In this document: piece by piece, positions 18,001-27,873 of the stretch
Layout: every line of letters starts with the position of its first letter
Position numbering within the stretch: the stretch's first letter is position 1
Source of the DNA: Tachypleus tridentatus
Lineage: Eukaryota > Arthropoda > Merostomata > Xiphosura > Limulidae
Direction of reading: 5' to 3'
Length of the DNA stretch: 64,000 nucleotides
NCBI RefSeq assembly: GCF_004210375.1
Contig: NC_134834.1
Coordinates: forward strand, 154,399,290-154,463,289
Notes under the pieces: generated by a model
What the model was told of the DNA's origin: nothing
Database searches by the model: none
What the model saw: only the letters and a program-made list of their open reading frames with translations
Made by a program: the position numbers and the translations under genes

Positions 18001-20445
18001 ATAAAAATAACACAACAACATTTAAAATACAAAGTGATAAAATGATAAAAATAACACAAGAACATTTAAAATACAAAGTGATAAAATGATAAAAATAACA
18101 CAACAACATTTAAAATACAAAGTGATAAAATGATAAAAATAACACAACAACATTTAAAAATACAAAGTGATAAAATGATAATAAAAACAACATTTAAAAT
18201 TTAAAATGATAAAATACAAAGTGATAAAATGATAAAAATAAAAAATAACACAACAAAATACAAAGTGATAAAATGAAAAAATAACAACAACATTTAAAAA
18301 TACAAAGTGATAAAATGATAAAAATAACAAACATTTAAAAATACAAAGTGATAAAATGATAAAAATAACACAACAACATTTAAAAATACAAAGTGATAAA
18401 ATGATAAAAATAAAATACAACAACATTTAAAAATACAAAGTGATAAAATGATAAAAATAACACAACAACATTTAAAATACAAAGTGATAAAATGATAAAA
18501 ATAACACAACAACATTTAAAAATACAAAGTGATAAAATGATAAAAATAACACAACATTTAAAAATACAAAGTGATAAAATGATAAAAATAACACAACATT
18601 TTAAAATACAAAGTGATAAAATGATAAAAATAAACAACAACATTTAAAATACAAAGTGATAAAATGAAAAAATAACACAACAACATTTAAAATACAAAGT
18701 GATAAAATGATAAAAATAACACAACAACATTTAAAATACAAAGTGATAAAATGATAAAAATAACACAACAACATTTAAAATACAAAGTGATAAAATGATA
18801 AAAAATAACACAACAACATTTAAAAATACAAAGTGATAAAATGATAAAAATAACAACAACATTTAAAATACAAAGTGATAAAATGATAAAAATAACACAA
18901 CAACATTTAAAAATACAAAGTGATAAAATGATAAAAATAACACAACAACATTTAAAATACAAAGTGATAAAATGATAAAAATAACACAACATTTTAAAAT
19001 ACAAAGTGATAAAATGATAAAATAACAATAACAACATTTAAAAATACAAAGTGATAAAATGATAAAAATAACACAACATTTTAAAATACAAAGTGATAAA
19101 ATGATAAAAATAACACAACAACATTTAAAAATACAAAGTGATAAAATGATAAAAATAACACAACAACATTTAAAAATACAAAGTGATAAAATAATAAAAA
19201 TAACAATAACATTTAAAAATACAAAACATTTAAAATACAATAAAATGATAACACAACAACATTTAAAATACAAAGTGATAAAATGATAAAAAACAACAAA
19301 CAACATTTAAAAATACAAAGTGATAAAATGATAAAAATAACACAACAACATTTAAAATACAAAGTGATAAAATGATAAAAATAACACAACATTTAAAATA
19401 CAAAGTGATAAAATGATAAAAATAACACAACAACATTTAAAATACAAAGTGATAAAATGATAAAAATAACACAACAACATTTAAAATACAAAGTGATAAA
19501 ATGATAAAAATAACACAACAACATTTAAAATACAAAGTGATAAAATGATAAAAATAACACAACATTTAAAATACAAAGTGATAAAATGATAAAAATAACA
19601 CAACAACATTTAAAATACAAAGTGATAAAATGATAAAAATAACACAACAACATTTAAAATACAAAGTGATAAAATGATAAAAAAACAACAACATTTAAAA
19701 AATACAAAGTTAAAATGATAAAAATAACACAACAACATTTAAAAATACAAAGTGATAAAATGATAAAAATAACAAACAACATTTAAAATACAAAGTGATA
19801 AAATGATAAAAATAACACAACAACATTTAAAATACAAAGTGATAAAATGATAAAAAATAACACAACAACATTTAAAATACAAAGTGATAAAATGATAAAA
19901 ATAACACAACAACATTTAAAAATACAAAGTGATAAAATGATAAAAAAAACACAACAACATTTAAAATACAAAGTGATAAAATGATAAAAATAACACAACA
20001 TTTAAAAATACAAAGTGATAAAATGATAAAAACAAACATTTAAAATACAAAGTGATAAAATGATAAAAATAACACATTTAAAATACAAAAGTGATAAAAT
20101 GATAAAAATAACACAACAACATTTAAAATACAAAGTGATAAAATGATAAAAATAACACAACAACATTTAAAAATACAAAGTGATAAAATGATAAAAATAA
20201 CAAACAACATTTAAAAATACAAAGTGATAAAATGATAAAAAACAAACAACATTTAAAATACAAAGTGATAAAATGATAAAAATAACACAACAACATTTAA
20301 AATACAAAGTGATAAAATGATAAAAATAACACAACAACATTTAAAAATACAAAGTGATAAAATGATAAAAATAACACAACAACATTTAAAATACAAAGTG
20401 ATAAAATGATAAAAATAACACAACAACATTTAAAATACAAAGTGA
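1..20445 (-). repeat. Left satellite array, 43-45 bp monomer
   Basis: The whole stretch is a head-to-tail array of a very AT-rich monomer, mostly 44 or 45 bp, roughly 460-470 copies by length. Each unit carries a core ACAACATTTAAAATACAAAG followed by TGATAAAATGATAAAAATAA. Units differ mainly by one or two bases in A-runs, by loss of one CAA step (ACAACATTT for ACAACAACATTT) and by short deletions. A minority variant with AAGAACATTT occurs near 10890, 11030, 14880, 15570, 15750, 15880 and 18060. The strand is given as minus because the same monomer runs on the plus strand in the right-hand array, where it continues a coding exon. The array has no unique sequence inside it and is open at the left edge. 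Many open frames cross it only because the 45 bp form is a multiple of three and two antisense frames lack stops; I do not regard them as genes. Confidence 0.97.
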
Positions 20446-20945
20446 NNNNNNNNNNNNNNNNNNNNNNNNNNNNNNNNNNNNNNNNNNNNNNNNNNNNNNN
20501 NNNNNNNNNNNNNNNNNNNNNNNNNNNNNNNNNNNNNNNNNNNNNNNNNNNNNNNNNNNNNNNNNNNNNNNNNNNNNNNNNNNNNNNNNNNNNNNNNNNN
20601 NNNNNNNNNNNNNNNNNNNNNNNNNNNNNNNNNNNNNNNNNNNNNNNNNNNNNNNNNNNNNNNNNNNNNNNNNNNNNNNNNNNNNNNNNNNNNNNNNNNN
20701 NNNNNNNNNNNNNNNNNNNNNNNNNNNNNNNNNNNNNNNNNNNNNNNNNNNNNNNNNNNNNNNNNNNNNNNNNNNNNNNNNNNNNNNNNNNNNNNNNNNN
20801 NNNNNNNNNNNNNNNNNNNNNNNNNNNNNNNNNNNNNNNNNNNNNNNNNNNNNNNNNNNNNNNNNNNNNNNNNNNNNNNNNNNNNNNNNNNNNNNNNNNN
20901 NNNNNNNNNNNNNNNNNNNNNNNNNNNNNNNNNNNNNNNNNNNNN
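20446..20945. other. Assembly gap, exactly 500 N
   Basis: There are 500 undetermined bases between the last satellite monomer and the first base of unique DNA. A round 500 usually means a scaffolding gap of unknown true size, so the left array may be longer and other sequence may be missing here. Any open frame crossing the gap is an artefact. Confidence 0.98.
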
Positions 20946-20952
20946 TTGAGTA

Positions 20953-22256
20953 CGAGGTCTGTTCAAAAATACGCGGACTGTTTTGAATTGCGCGGCTCTA
21001 GTTGGTTCCAGGGGAATCCGCTTGGTGTCGCGTTAGGTCTGCACAATCAGCTGATTACGACGCCATTTCCCGATTGCAGATATCTTCATTTGTGAATTAG
21101 CTACGCGGTTTTAAGTGAAGTGCGATTTTTCGTTTGGCGGATTTCAGAATGAATGACCTGAAGGAGCAATGACTTGCTGTGAAATTTTGTGTTAAACTTG
21201 GAAAATCTGCGACTGTAACTTTTGCTGCGCTTAACACGGCTTACGGTGATGTTGCTATGAATCGTACGGCATGTTTCAAGTGGCATGAACGTTTTAAGGA
21301 TGGTCGACAGTCCATTGAAGATGATGAGCATCCTGACGTCCTTCCACGTCAACTGACGACCCGCACATCGACAAAATCAACACCCTGGTGCGGGCAAATC
21401 GACGTCTGACCGTCAGGAGCTGGCTGACGAGTGTGGGATATCAGTTGGATCTTGTTACGAGATTTTGACCGAAAATTGAAGATGCACCGCGTTGCTACGA
21501 AATTTGTGCCACGCCTGATGACGACGACGAAAAAAAGCCCATCGCGTCCAAGTTTGTCAGGAACTGCTTGATCGTTCAGAAGAAGATGAAAACTTTTTGT
21601 CAAGGATCATAACAGGTGGTGAATCATGGGTTTATGGTTATGACATTGAAACGAAGGTCCACCGTCCCAATGGATGGGTGAAACATCCCCAGACTCAAAA
21701 AAAGCTCGCCAAGTTCGATCCAAGGTCAAGGTGATGCTGACAGTTTTCTTCGATGCTAAGGGTGTTGTTCACCACGAGTACCTCCCCGAAGGCTCCACAG
21801 TGAACCAGATTTACTACATTGAAGTTCTGAAACGTCTGAGGGACGCCATCCGTCGCAAAAGGCCAGAAATGTGGAGGAGTGGCGACTGGTTTTTCCATCA
21901 CGACAACGCTTCAGCCCTCAGAACTCGTGAGTTTTTGGCCAAACACTCGATCACTGTTCTTCCCCACCCCTACCACCTGACCTTGCTCCTTGCGATTTTT
22001 TTTGTTCCCGAACTCAAAAGACCCTTGAAAAGAAGAAGATTTGAGACGATTCCCGAGATTAAGGCAAATGCGACGAAGGAGTTGGAGGACATTACAAAAG
22101 AAGCGAACCAGAACTGTTTCAACAAGTGGAAACACCGTTGGGATAAGTGTGTGCGTTGGGGAGGAGAGTACTTTGAAGGGGTCCCAGAACTGTAACTTCT
22201 AAATAAAGTACTTTTGTTTTATGACGTCAGTCCGTGTATTTTTTTTTTAAATAAAA
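20953..22256 (+). mobile_element. Mariner-like DNA transposon, about 1.3 kb, inactive
   Basis: The size, the transposase and the ends fit a mariner element. The left end starts just after a TA at 20951-20952 and contains CAAAAATACGCGGACTG (20964-20980). The right side at 22228-22243 reads CAGTCCGTGTATTTTT, the inverted complement of that stretch with one mismatch. The outermost part of the right repeat has decayed into a T/A run, so the exact right end is uncertain. The element lies directly against the gap and the left satellite. The C+G content is visibly higher than in the surrounding DNA, as expected for a transposon that arrived from elsewhere. Confidence 0.85.
21149..22195 (+). pseudogene. 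Mariner transposase pseudogene (SETMAR-type)
   Basis: Translated in pieces, this is a mariner transposase, the cut-and-paste enzyme that binds the inverted repeats and inserts at TA. The N-terminal helix-turn-helix part is at about 21180-21340 (motif FKWHERFKDGRQSIEDDE). A second helix-turn-helix follows at about 21400-21470 (LTVRELADECGIS). The catalytic core follows, ending near EYFEGV at 22170. A TGA stops the frame at codon 8 (21170-21172) and at least three frameshifts follow. Of the D,D34D triad, the first Asp, normally in TGDE, is Gly (GGT, 21618-21620). The second is intact in HHDNAS (GAC, 21902-21904). The third, in the PCDFF motif (GAT, 21994-21996), is present only in a shifted frame. 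About four codons are missing after HDNA. The copy cannot make active enzyme. Confidence 0.92.
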
Positions 22257-22489
22257 TGCTTTATTATAAAAGGATGGTAAAACGATTATTTAGTCTCTAG
22301 CTTTCAATAACGTTCATTACTTTAGTAACCCAAGGTTTGATGATACGGAAATACAAATTGATAATGTGGGATAAAGCTCTTTCGTTGACAATATATATTC
22401 CCAGGATCTAGAAATTCACACACGAATTTGGTTTTTTTCATCGGCATTTCAGGCGGACTTAAGTCCCTCGTATTATCTCTTTGTGGCAA

Positions 22490-22705
22490 AACTAGTAGGG
22501 TCTATCTGCCGCTACTCCTAATTTTGAACTGCCAATCAAAGGCAAATGAACTCTTGGGTGCTGTTTACCAACAAATAGTATGACTTACCGACAACCTTAA
22601 AACGTTCCTACGAATGAAAGAGCGAGCATTTTCGACACCAGGTTTCGATTCCTCGACTTGTAGGTTATGAAGCGATCGTCCTAACCATCAGGAAGGAATA
22701 CTGAT
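22490..22705 (-). mobile_element. Diverged tRNA-derived SINE
   Basis: The order of recognisable blocks matches the reverse complement of the better-kept SINE at 24410-24651. A GGGTCTATCTGCCGCTA block comes first, then ACTCTTGGG, an ACCAACAAATAGTATGA block, GAAAGAGCGAGCATTTT and a TTCGATTCC B-box-like motif near the 3' side. Identity is low and the edges are estimates. Confidence 0.5.
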
Positions 22706-23384
22706 ATAACGCTATGGTTTGAAGAACACACACAAAACCTTTGAGCCTCGTACTCAAGTAACACTGTGCATTGAACGATTTGTTTTTAAACACAGTACAT
22801 CTGGCAAACAAAACGTTTTTCTTGAAGTACTTTTCACGAGCATAAAATAAATAAATTATACGGTCATAAAAAACAAAGATAAATTGCTTTATTCATTAAG
22901 CGAAAATCTATATAACGAACTACCTGTGCTTTCCATATCGTATAGATAAAACCCCTAATTTTAGTGTTCAGAGCTCAGAACATACAGCTCAGAAACACAT
23001 TTGTACAATTTTGTTTTGAAATCTTAAAATGCAACCATGTTCTGTCTACCATACGAGTATTAATTAAAACATATATACACATATATACATACCTAGAATG
23101 GATATAACCATCACTTCTAATTTCAACACACTGAGAATTTCCAAAAGCTCTCAGAATTTCACTTTATTTCACGAAGATTAATCTGATTTTATTTCAGTGT
23201 AAAGTTTCACTGTCTCAATCTTCAGAAATGAAAAAGCGAAATACTATTATCCACAAACACCTATACCTACAATATCAGAATCTTGCGCAAGACAACTACA
23301 GATTTCTATAATAGCCGTCCCTAATTCGCTTCTTCTTTGTGGGTATGTTGGATTTTAGATACTTAGAGGATCAGGTGCAACAGA
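22706..23384. other. Intergenic, nothing recognised
   Basis: This is AT-rich unique-looking sequence with stops in all frames and only very short open stretches. I see no gene, RNA or repeat in it. Confidence 0.5.
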
Positions 23385-24150
23385 CCTCTTATTATACCAG
23401 TTCTAGGCGTCTAGTGCATGGTGGCCAGCTTGATTTATATTTCTTAAATATATATTCATAGGAGAGGTACTTAGGACTATGTTGTTCATCACGTACGTGG
23501 TATCTGTCGAGATCACATAATAAATCATTTTTATGCCAAATTTTAAAAAAATAATTTAGTGCATTATGCAAGAGTCTTATAGATATTGTCTCTGTGTTTG
23601 CATACTTGTGCATAAATGTGAATGAAGTATTGCGGGTACTTTATAAGCTGAAGTTAAGATTGAATTTTGTATTATGTCTATCCAGGCTGGACATGCGTAT
23701 TCTATTATATGTCTAATGTATGTTTTGTAAATTTTATTACATTATCAGGTGATGTACCTTGATTTTTTACCTGACAGACTTCTTGCACAACTTGCTTTTT
23801 TTTCCAGATTCTAGTCAGGATATTGTTAGTATGTTGTATCCACGTTAATATGATATCGTAAGTTAATCCTAAAAATTGAACCATAGTAACAGTCTGTAAA
23901 ATTGATCCATTCATGTATAACTTTGGTGGATCTTTTTTTCAGTTTATTTAATCTGGTGAATGGTATTACTTGGTTTTTCAGAATATTTATTTTTATTCTA
24001 TATTTCTGGCAGTATTCTTCTAAACTATCCAGGACTGGTTGGAGGTTCGTTGCTGCTATTGGAGGAGTGGGGACACTTTTCCAGACCGCTACATCGTCAG
24101 CAAATTGTGATGCAAAACCTTTAGGTCCGACAGTGGTATATTACTGACAT
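23385..24150 (-). mobile_element. LINE reverse-transcriptase fragment (jockey-like)
   Basis: Read on the minus strand, broken frames give the palm and thumb of a non-LTR reverse transcriptase. SQFADDVAVWKS carries the catalytic Asp pair intact (24093-24101 on the plus strand). Then come LDSLEEYCQKYRIKIN and, after a frame change, FLGLTYDIILTW (about 23830-23880), the 'FLG' motif that follows the active site in jockey-type elements. The sequence weakens towards 23390. The finger domain and endonuclease are absent, so this is a truncated, non-functional copy. Assignment to the jockey group rests on remembered motif spacing only. Confidence 0.75.
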
Positions 24151-24164
24151 ACATGATACACCCT

Positions 24165-24409
24165 TGTGCTAATTAATTGTAACAAGACGGAAAATTGCGA
24201 TTTTTCAATTTTTTGCATCTTATTTCTGAGAATCCAAAAATTACTCACAAATTTCTACATGATATGACCGTCTTATTTTTCAGATCATTAATCCGCTTTG
24301 GCATCGAGTCCACGAGTTGTCTGCAATCTTAAATAATTTTTGATCGCGGTACCACACCTCAATTATGACCTTAATTAGCTTATCTTTCGTAGTACAGTCT
24401 TTTCCCCGA
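24165..24409 (-). mobile_element. Tc1-like transposase C-terminal remnant
   Basis: The minus strand encodes LVDSMPKR (24293-24317), the hallmark close to the C terminus of Tc1-type transposases. It is preceded after a frame change by a stretch KLIKVIIEVWYRDQ. No catalytic region is present because the upstream side is interrupted by the SINE that starts at 24410. This is a short dead fragment. Confidence 0.6.
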
Positions 24410-24651
24410 GGCCTCGCATGGCCAAGCGTGTTAAGGTGTGTGACTCGTAATCTGAGGGTTGGGGTTCGCATCCCCGTCGCGACGTTATAATGTTCAGTCA
24501 ATCCCACTATTCGTTGGTAAAAAGAGTAGCCCAAGAGATGGCGGTGGGTGCTGATGACTAGCTGCCTTCCCTCTAGTCTTACACTACTAAATTAGAGACG
24601 GCTAGCACAGATAGCCCCTCGAGTAGCTTTATGCGAAATACAAAAACAAAC
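24410..24651 (+). mobile_element. tRNA-derived SINE, near full length
   Basis: The 5' part is tRNA-like: GGCCTCGCATGGCCAAGCGT carries an A-box-like segment, and GGTTCGCATCC (from 24463) is a good B box for RNA polymerase III. The body contains CACTATTCGTTGGTAAAAAG and a GCGGTGGGTGCTGATGACTA block. It ends GAGTAGCTTTATGCGAAATA followed by an ACAAAAACAAAC tail. A second copy lies inverted at 24936-25180 and a decayed one at 22490-22705. The family resembles one I associate with horseshoe-crab genomes. It has inserted into the Tc1 remnant. Confidence 0.85.
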
Positions 24652-24935
24652 CTCGTAGGGTGTGGATATACAAGTGTTTGTTTTGTTTACCACAACTTCG
24701 CTCTGTTGATGGATCTTCACCAAATTCAACATGAAGATATGTGTTTCCATGAAGAGATACATGTAAATTTACAGTTTCATATTTTGTGTTTTGCCTTTTC
24801 TATGAGAGTTCTCGGTTTTAAAAGAATATATATGTAACTTATAAATATAAATAACTTTCATGTCCTAAGATAACTTTTATTAATCATGAATTTACATGAC
24901 TTCCATCCAGCTAGTTTCATTAAATGGATAGGTTG

Positions 24936-25180
24936 GTTCTTTGTTTTTAATTTTGTGCAAAGCTACAAGAGGGCTATCCGCGCTAGCCGTCTGTAATTTT
25001 GCAGTGTAAGACAAAAGGAAGGCAGATAGTCATCACCACCCACCGCCAACTCTTGGGCTACTTTTTTTTTTATCAACGAATAGTGAGATAAACCGTCACT
25101 TTATAACGACCTGACGGCTGAAAGGGAGAACATGTTTTTTGAGAAAGGGATTCGAATCCATCATCCTGAAATTACGAGTA
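24936..25180 (-). mobile_element. tRNA-derived SINE, inverted copy
   Basis: This is the reverse complement of the SINE at 24410-24651. It starts with the tail (TTTGTTTTTAATTTTGTGCA), then GGGCTATCCGCGCTAGCCGT, CATCACCACCCACCGCC, ACGAATAGTGAGATAAACCG and GGGATTCGAATCC as the B box, and it stops before the first bases of the tRNA-like head. The pair could form an inverted repeat about 0.75 kb across. Confidence 0.8.
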
Positions 25181-25750
25181 ATAAGTATCATAAATTTCAT
25201 ACATATTAATATTTAATTAAATCCTAAATTAAAATTTCCCATTATTTCAAATTATAATACGTAACAATATATCAGATGTTAGTATCGCTGTATAAGTTAG
25301 CGTAAAATGAGAACAGCAATTGTAATTTATACATTGTTGGACGCACGTTACCACAGGCTCGAGAGATAGAACATTACAGGTAATGAATATTCTAATATCA
25401 TACAGTTGTGTATATTAACCCTAATGAAGCAGTAAATTCGAAAGGTTTGTTAAATCTTAAAATACCTTCATATGTGTGTACTTATAGATTATATATTAGT
25501 TACATCTCTAATATATAGGTCGTTTTATTTTCTAGAGTTAAATAAATTCAAAGTTACTGCTGTTCGCTTATTTGAAATTGGTAAAATCAGTTTACTAATA
25601 TTGTTTAGATATGAAAGCACTATCATAGCATATTATTGCAATAAATATTGTCTACCCTACAACATTACTCTCTTATTAACCGTTAGTAACGGATTTGTGC
25701 AGAATGAGTTCAATTTGAAATAGTTCGAAAGCCAGAGAGAAACACTTGAC
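25181..25750. other. AT-rich upstream region of the signal-peptide exon
   Basis: I see no gene or known repeat. A promoter for the gene candidate that follows would be expected here, but I cannot point to a convincing TATA box or initiator. Confidence 0.4.
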
Positions 25751-25964
25751 ATGTTGAAAAACGTTTGTTCTAAAACTAACATCTTTTTCGGAGTTATTCT
25801 GGTGTGTCTGTTTGTTGTTATTAAAACAGACACCCAGGACATTATATTTCAAAAAAATACTTCAACGAAAGGAAAAATCTATGCTTTAGATGAAAAGAAC
25901 AACACTTATACTCCGATGTCTAATTCCCAATGGCGGGTCTTCATACGGAAACTAACCAACACAG
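25751..25964 (+). CDS. Exon 1 of an unrecognised secreted/membrane protein gene (signal peptide)
   Basis: The ATG at 25751 opens a frame whose first 29 or so residues are a good signal peptide. They have Lys at positions 3 and 9, the hydrophobic core FFGVILVCLFVVI at about residues 12-24, and then polar residues (KTDTQ). The mature part is short and polar, with an N-glycosylation site (NNTY, about residues 49-52) and no Cys. A clean splice donor ACAG/GTAAAA falls at 25964/25965 and leaves phase 1. The open frame continues a little into the intron (to 26038), but the donor is the better end. The phase matches exactly the acceptor at 27871-27873 in front of the second transmembrane exon, which supports a split gene running rightwards. 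I do not recognise the protein family. A coding role is inferred from signal peptide, donor and phase agreement. Confidence 0.6.
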
Positions 25965-26778
25965 GTAAAAAAACCAATTCTTCCTATATTAAATCTATTA
26001 GGAACCAGCAGTGTTTTAGCCAACCTGACAATCAATAATGATTATATTCTTTACCTGTCACATGATTTCAGTTTGGTCTGATTGTGCGTCCCGTTGTAAT
26101 ATACATATGTACCGACCCAAGTGGAACACAAATGTCTGAGGAATTAACACTAGAAATCGGCGTTTCACAAAAGTATTTAGGCGAATAAATCATAAAGTTT
26201 AGTGATATTATCATTAAGTTTACCTATATATATTTCACCAAAGTAATTTATATAACACGTCAATGTTAGTTTCGTTGGTGATAGCATGAACTTTCACTAT
26301 TTTTGTCATTGAATTGAAAAATATTAACTTATAAGATTTTCAAATATATTACACTGATCATTGTTTGAGCGTTTGAATTATATATCGATATACTGAATAA
26401 CTCAACTTCATTCGTACTAAATTAGGTAATTCGTAACCAAGACCGCATTATCATGGTTTATAACAAAGTTGGTTTATCAGGTAAACATTCTTCTAAGGAT
26501 GATACGATACCTTCCAACTGTAGATGTTGAATAAATTTTCATACAAGAACCAATACATATTCTTGTTTTGATCTGTTCTGAAATGAAAAGCCGGGGGACT
26601 AACGTGGAACTTCAATAAAAATGATTGTGAGAAATATATCAGTATTGATGTAAAGTTGGCCAATGATCTGTGCAAAAATAATGAAAATTTAATAATCTTC
26701 AAATATCCTATCGTTAAAAGTGTTCTTGTCTTCCATTATAATAAACCTTTAACTCATTTATTTTCACCAACAATTATT
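25965..26778 (+). other. First intron of the gene candidate, left part
   Basis: This is AT-rich non-coding sequence with no repeats recognised. A stretch near 26515-26540 (GATGTTGAATAAATT) recurs at 27480-27496, so the duplication listed next may once have begun here, with about 240 bp inserted or lost in one copy. Confidence 0.4.
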
Positions 26779-27006
26779 AGTAGCTCGTGCAGTAGTTAAT
26801 TGAGCTGATTTGTACGCAATATAGTTTAGATGCTTTTCTGGATATGATTAAATCATTCAAGTGGAAAAGGTTAGATGATTTCAACAGTACAAACTAACTT
26901 TTAGAGATGATGCAGTTGAAGATATTTTTTATAATAGCTTTCACATGTACTTATTTCATTAATTGATGCGTGTTTTTTTTTTGTTTTTTTACAGAACGTG
27001 GTAGTT
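26779..27006 (+). repeat. Tandem duplication, copy A (intron end plus exon start)
   Basis: This 228 bp stretch is repeated at 27500-27721 with only scattered substitutions and a shorter poly-T (shared start AGTAGCTCGTGCAGTAGTTA). Both copies end in a pyrimidine tract, ACAG and the first dozen bases of an exon (AA[C/T]GTGGTAGTT). An intron-exon unit was therefore duplicated, which explains the two transmembrane exons. Confidence 0.9.
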
Positions 27007-27247
27007 CGATGACAAAACAACACTGTCATCTCGTGGAAAAGATTTCAACATAACAACATACGAAGAGGAACTACCAACGCTGAAGGAAGACAAGAACATT
27101 GAATACGAAAGAGAAAATAATAGAAGGAACATAAATCGTTTATTTGAAAATGCATCATTATTTAAATTTATAATTTTTTTTATTGCTTTTATGTTTGTGA
27201 TGATTCTAATAAATGCATGTTTTAAGTATTATCGTTTTGTATTTTAA
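26995..27247 (+). pseudogene. Transmembrane exon, first copy, frame-broken
   Basis: After a strong acceptor (long T tract, ACAG at 26991-26994) this exon is the paralogue of the one at 27874. In the phase set by exon 1 it hits TAA at 27051-27053. One base out of that frame it reads on through NITTYEEELP (an N-glycosylation site), then FENASLFKF and the membrane span FIIFFIAFMFVMILINACF. It ends FVF-stop at 27245-27247, inside the first satellite-like monomer. Compared with the second copy it is one base shorter near its start, so it looks like a frameshifted relic. It could still be used if an unseen exon supplied another phase, but a TAG near its start also blocks that frame. Confidence 0.65.
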
Positions 27248-27345
27248 ATGTTGTTATTTTTATCATTTAATCACTTTCTGTTTTAAATGTTGTGTAATTT
27301 TCATCATGTTATTACTATATTTTATATGTTGTGTTTTTTTATTCC
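27227..27345 (+). repeat. Two to three decayed satellite monomers at the end of the first transmembrane exon
   Basis: Directly after the membrane span come TATCGTTTTGTATTTTAAAT, then ATCACTTTCTGTTTTAAATG and ATTACTATATTTTATATGTTG, each about 40-45 bp apart and each a degenerate satellite unit in the orientation of the right array. The spacer between the first two (ATTTTTATCATTTAATCAC) matches the left array's spacer type (ATTTTTATCATTTTATCAC when reversed), not the GGCCAC or CTAATT types common in the right array. This small ancestral-looking cluster was never expanded. Confidence 0.8.
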
Positions 27346-27499
27346 AATAAATTTTAGGTTCACGAAAATTGTATATAATGTAGGAGAACGTCACAAAGTG
27401 AATGGTCTTTCACACCCACATAGATATGAAGATCTAATGATTTATACTAAAGAATGAACTATCCAATCATGTCCTACTGTTGATGTTGAATAAATTATC

Positions 27500-27721
27500 A
27501 GTAGCTCGTGCAGTAGTTAATTTAGCTGATTTGTACGCAATATAGTTCAGATGCTTTTCTGGATATGATTAAATCATTCAAGTGGAAAAGTCCAGATGAT
27601 TTCAACAGTACAAAACTAACTTTTTAGAGATGATGCAGTTGAAGATATATTTTATAATAGCTTTCACATGTACTTATTTCATTAATTTGATGCGTGTTTT
27701 TTTTTACAGAATGTGGTAGTT
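27500..27721 (+). repeat. Tandem duplication, copy B
   Basis: This is the partner of 26779-27006. Its acceptor (ACAG, 27706-27709) and exon start survive, but after GGTAGTT the sequence changes to unrelated AT-rich DNA. This second acceptor therefore has no exon behind it, and the real exon uses a new acceptor at 27871-27873. Confidence 0.88.
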
Positions 27722-27873
27722 TCTCTTTGCAATTGTACTATTTTTTTTCAAGGACTATTTGTAACCATCCTTTATAAAATTTTAGCCTTTATATATAACA
27801 TTATTTAACTAATTTGCTTGTATTAAAACTGAACATATTTGTATATTAAAGATATTATTCTCATAAATCACAG

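Noticed and set aside
60..20032. Dozens of open frames of 60-200 codons across the left array
   Set aside because: They are the same 15-codon repeat in shifting frames, with no start context and frame changes every few units; they come from monomer length and composition.
1..20445. Telomeric repeat
   Set aside because: The unit is not an arthropod telomere motif such as TTAGG, and it is found again inside a gene locus.
20406..21095. Open frames of 178 and 229 codons around 20430-21095
   Set aside because: They run through 500 undetermined bases.
24410..24500. A functional tRNA gene
   Set aside because: The A and B boxes are tRNA-like but the cloverleaf is not completed and the sequence continues into a repeated SINE body.
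24280..24534. An 84-codon minus-strand gene
   Set aside because: It is a fusion of reversed SINE sequence with the end of a Tc1 transposase.
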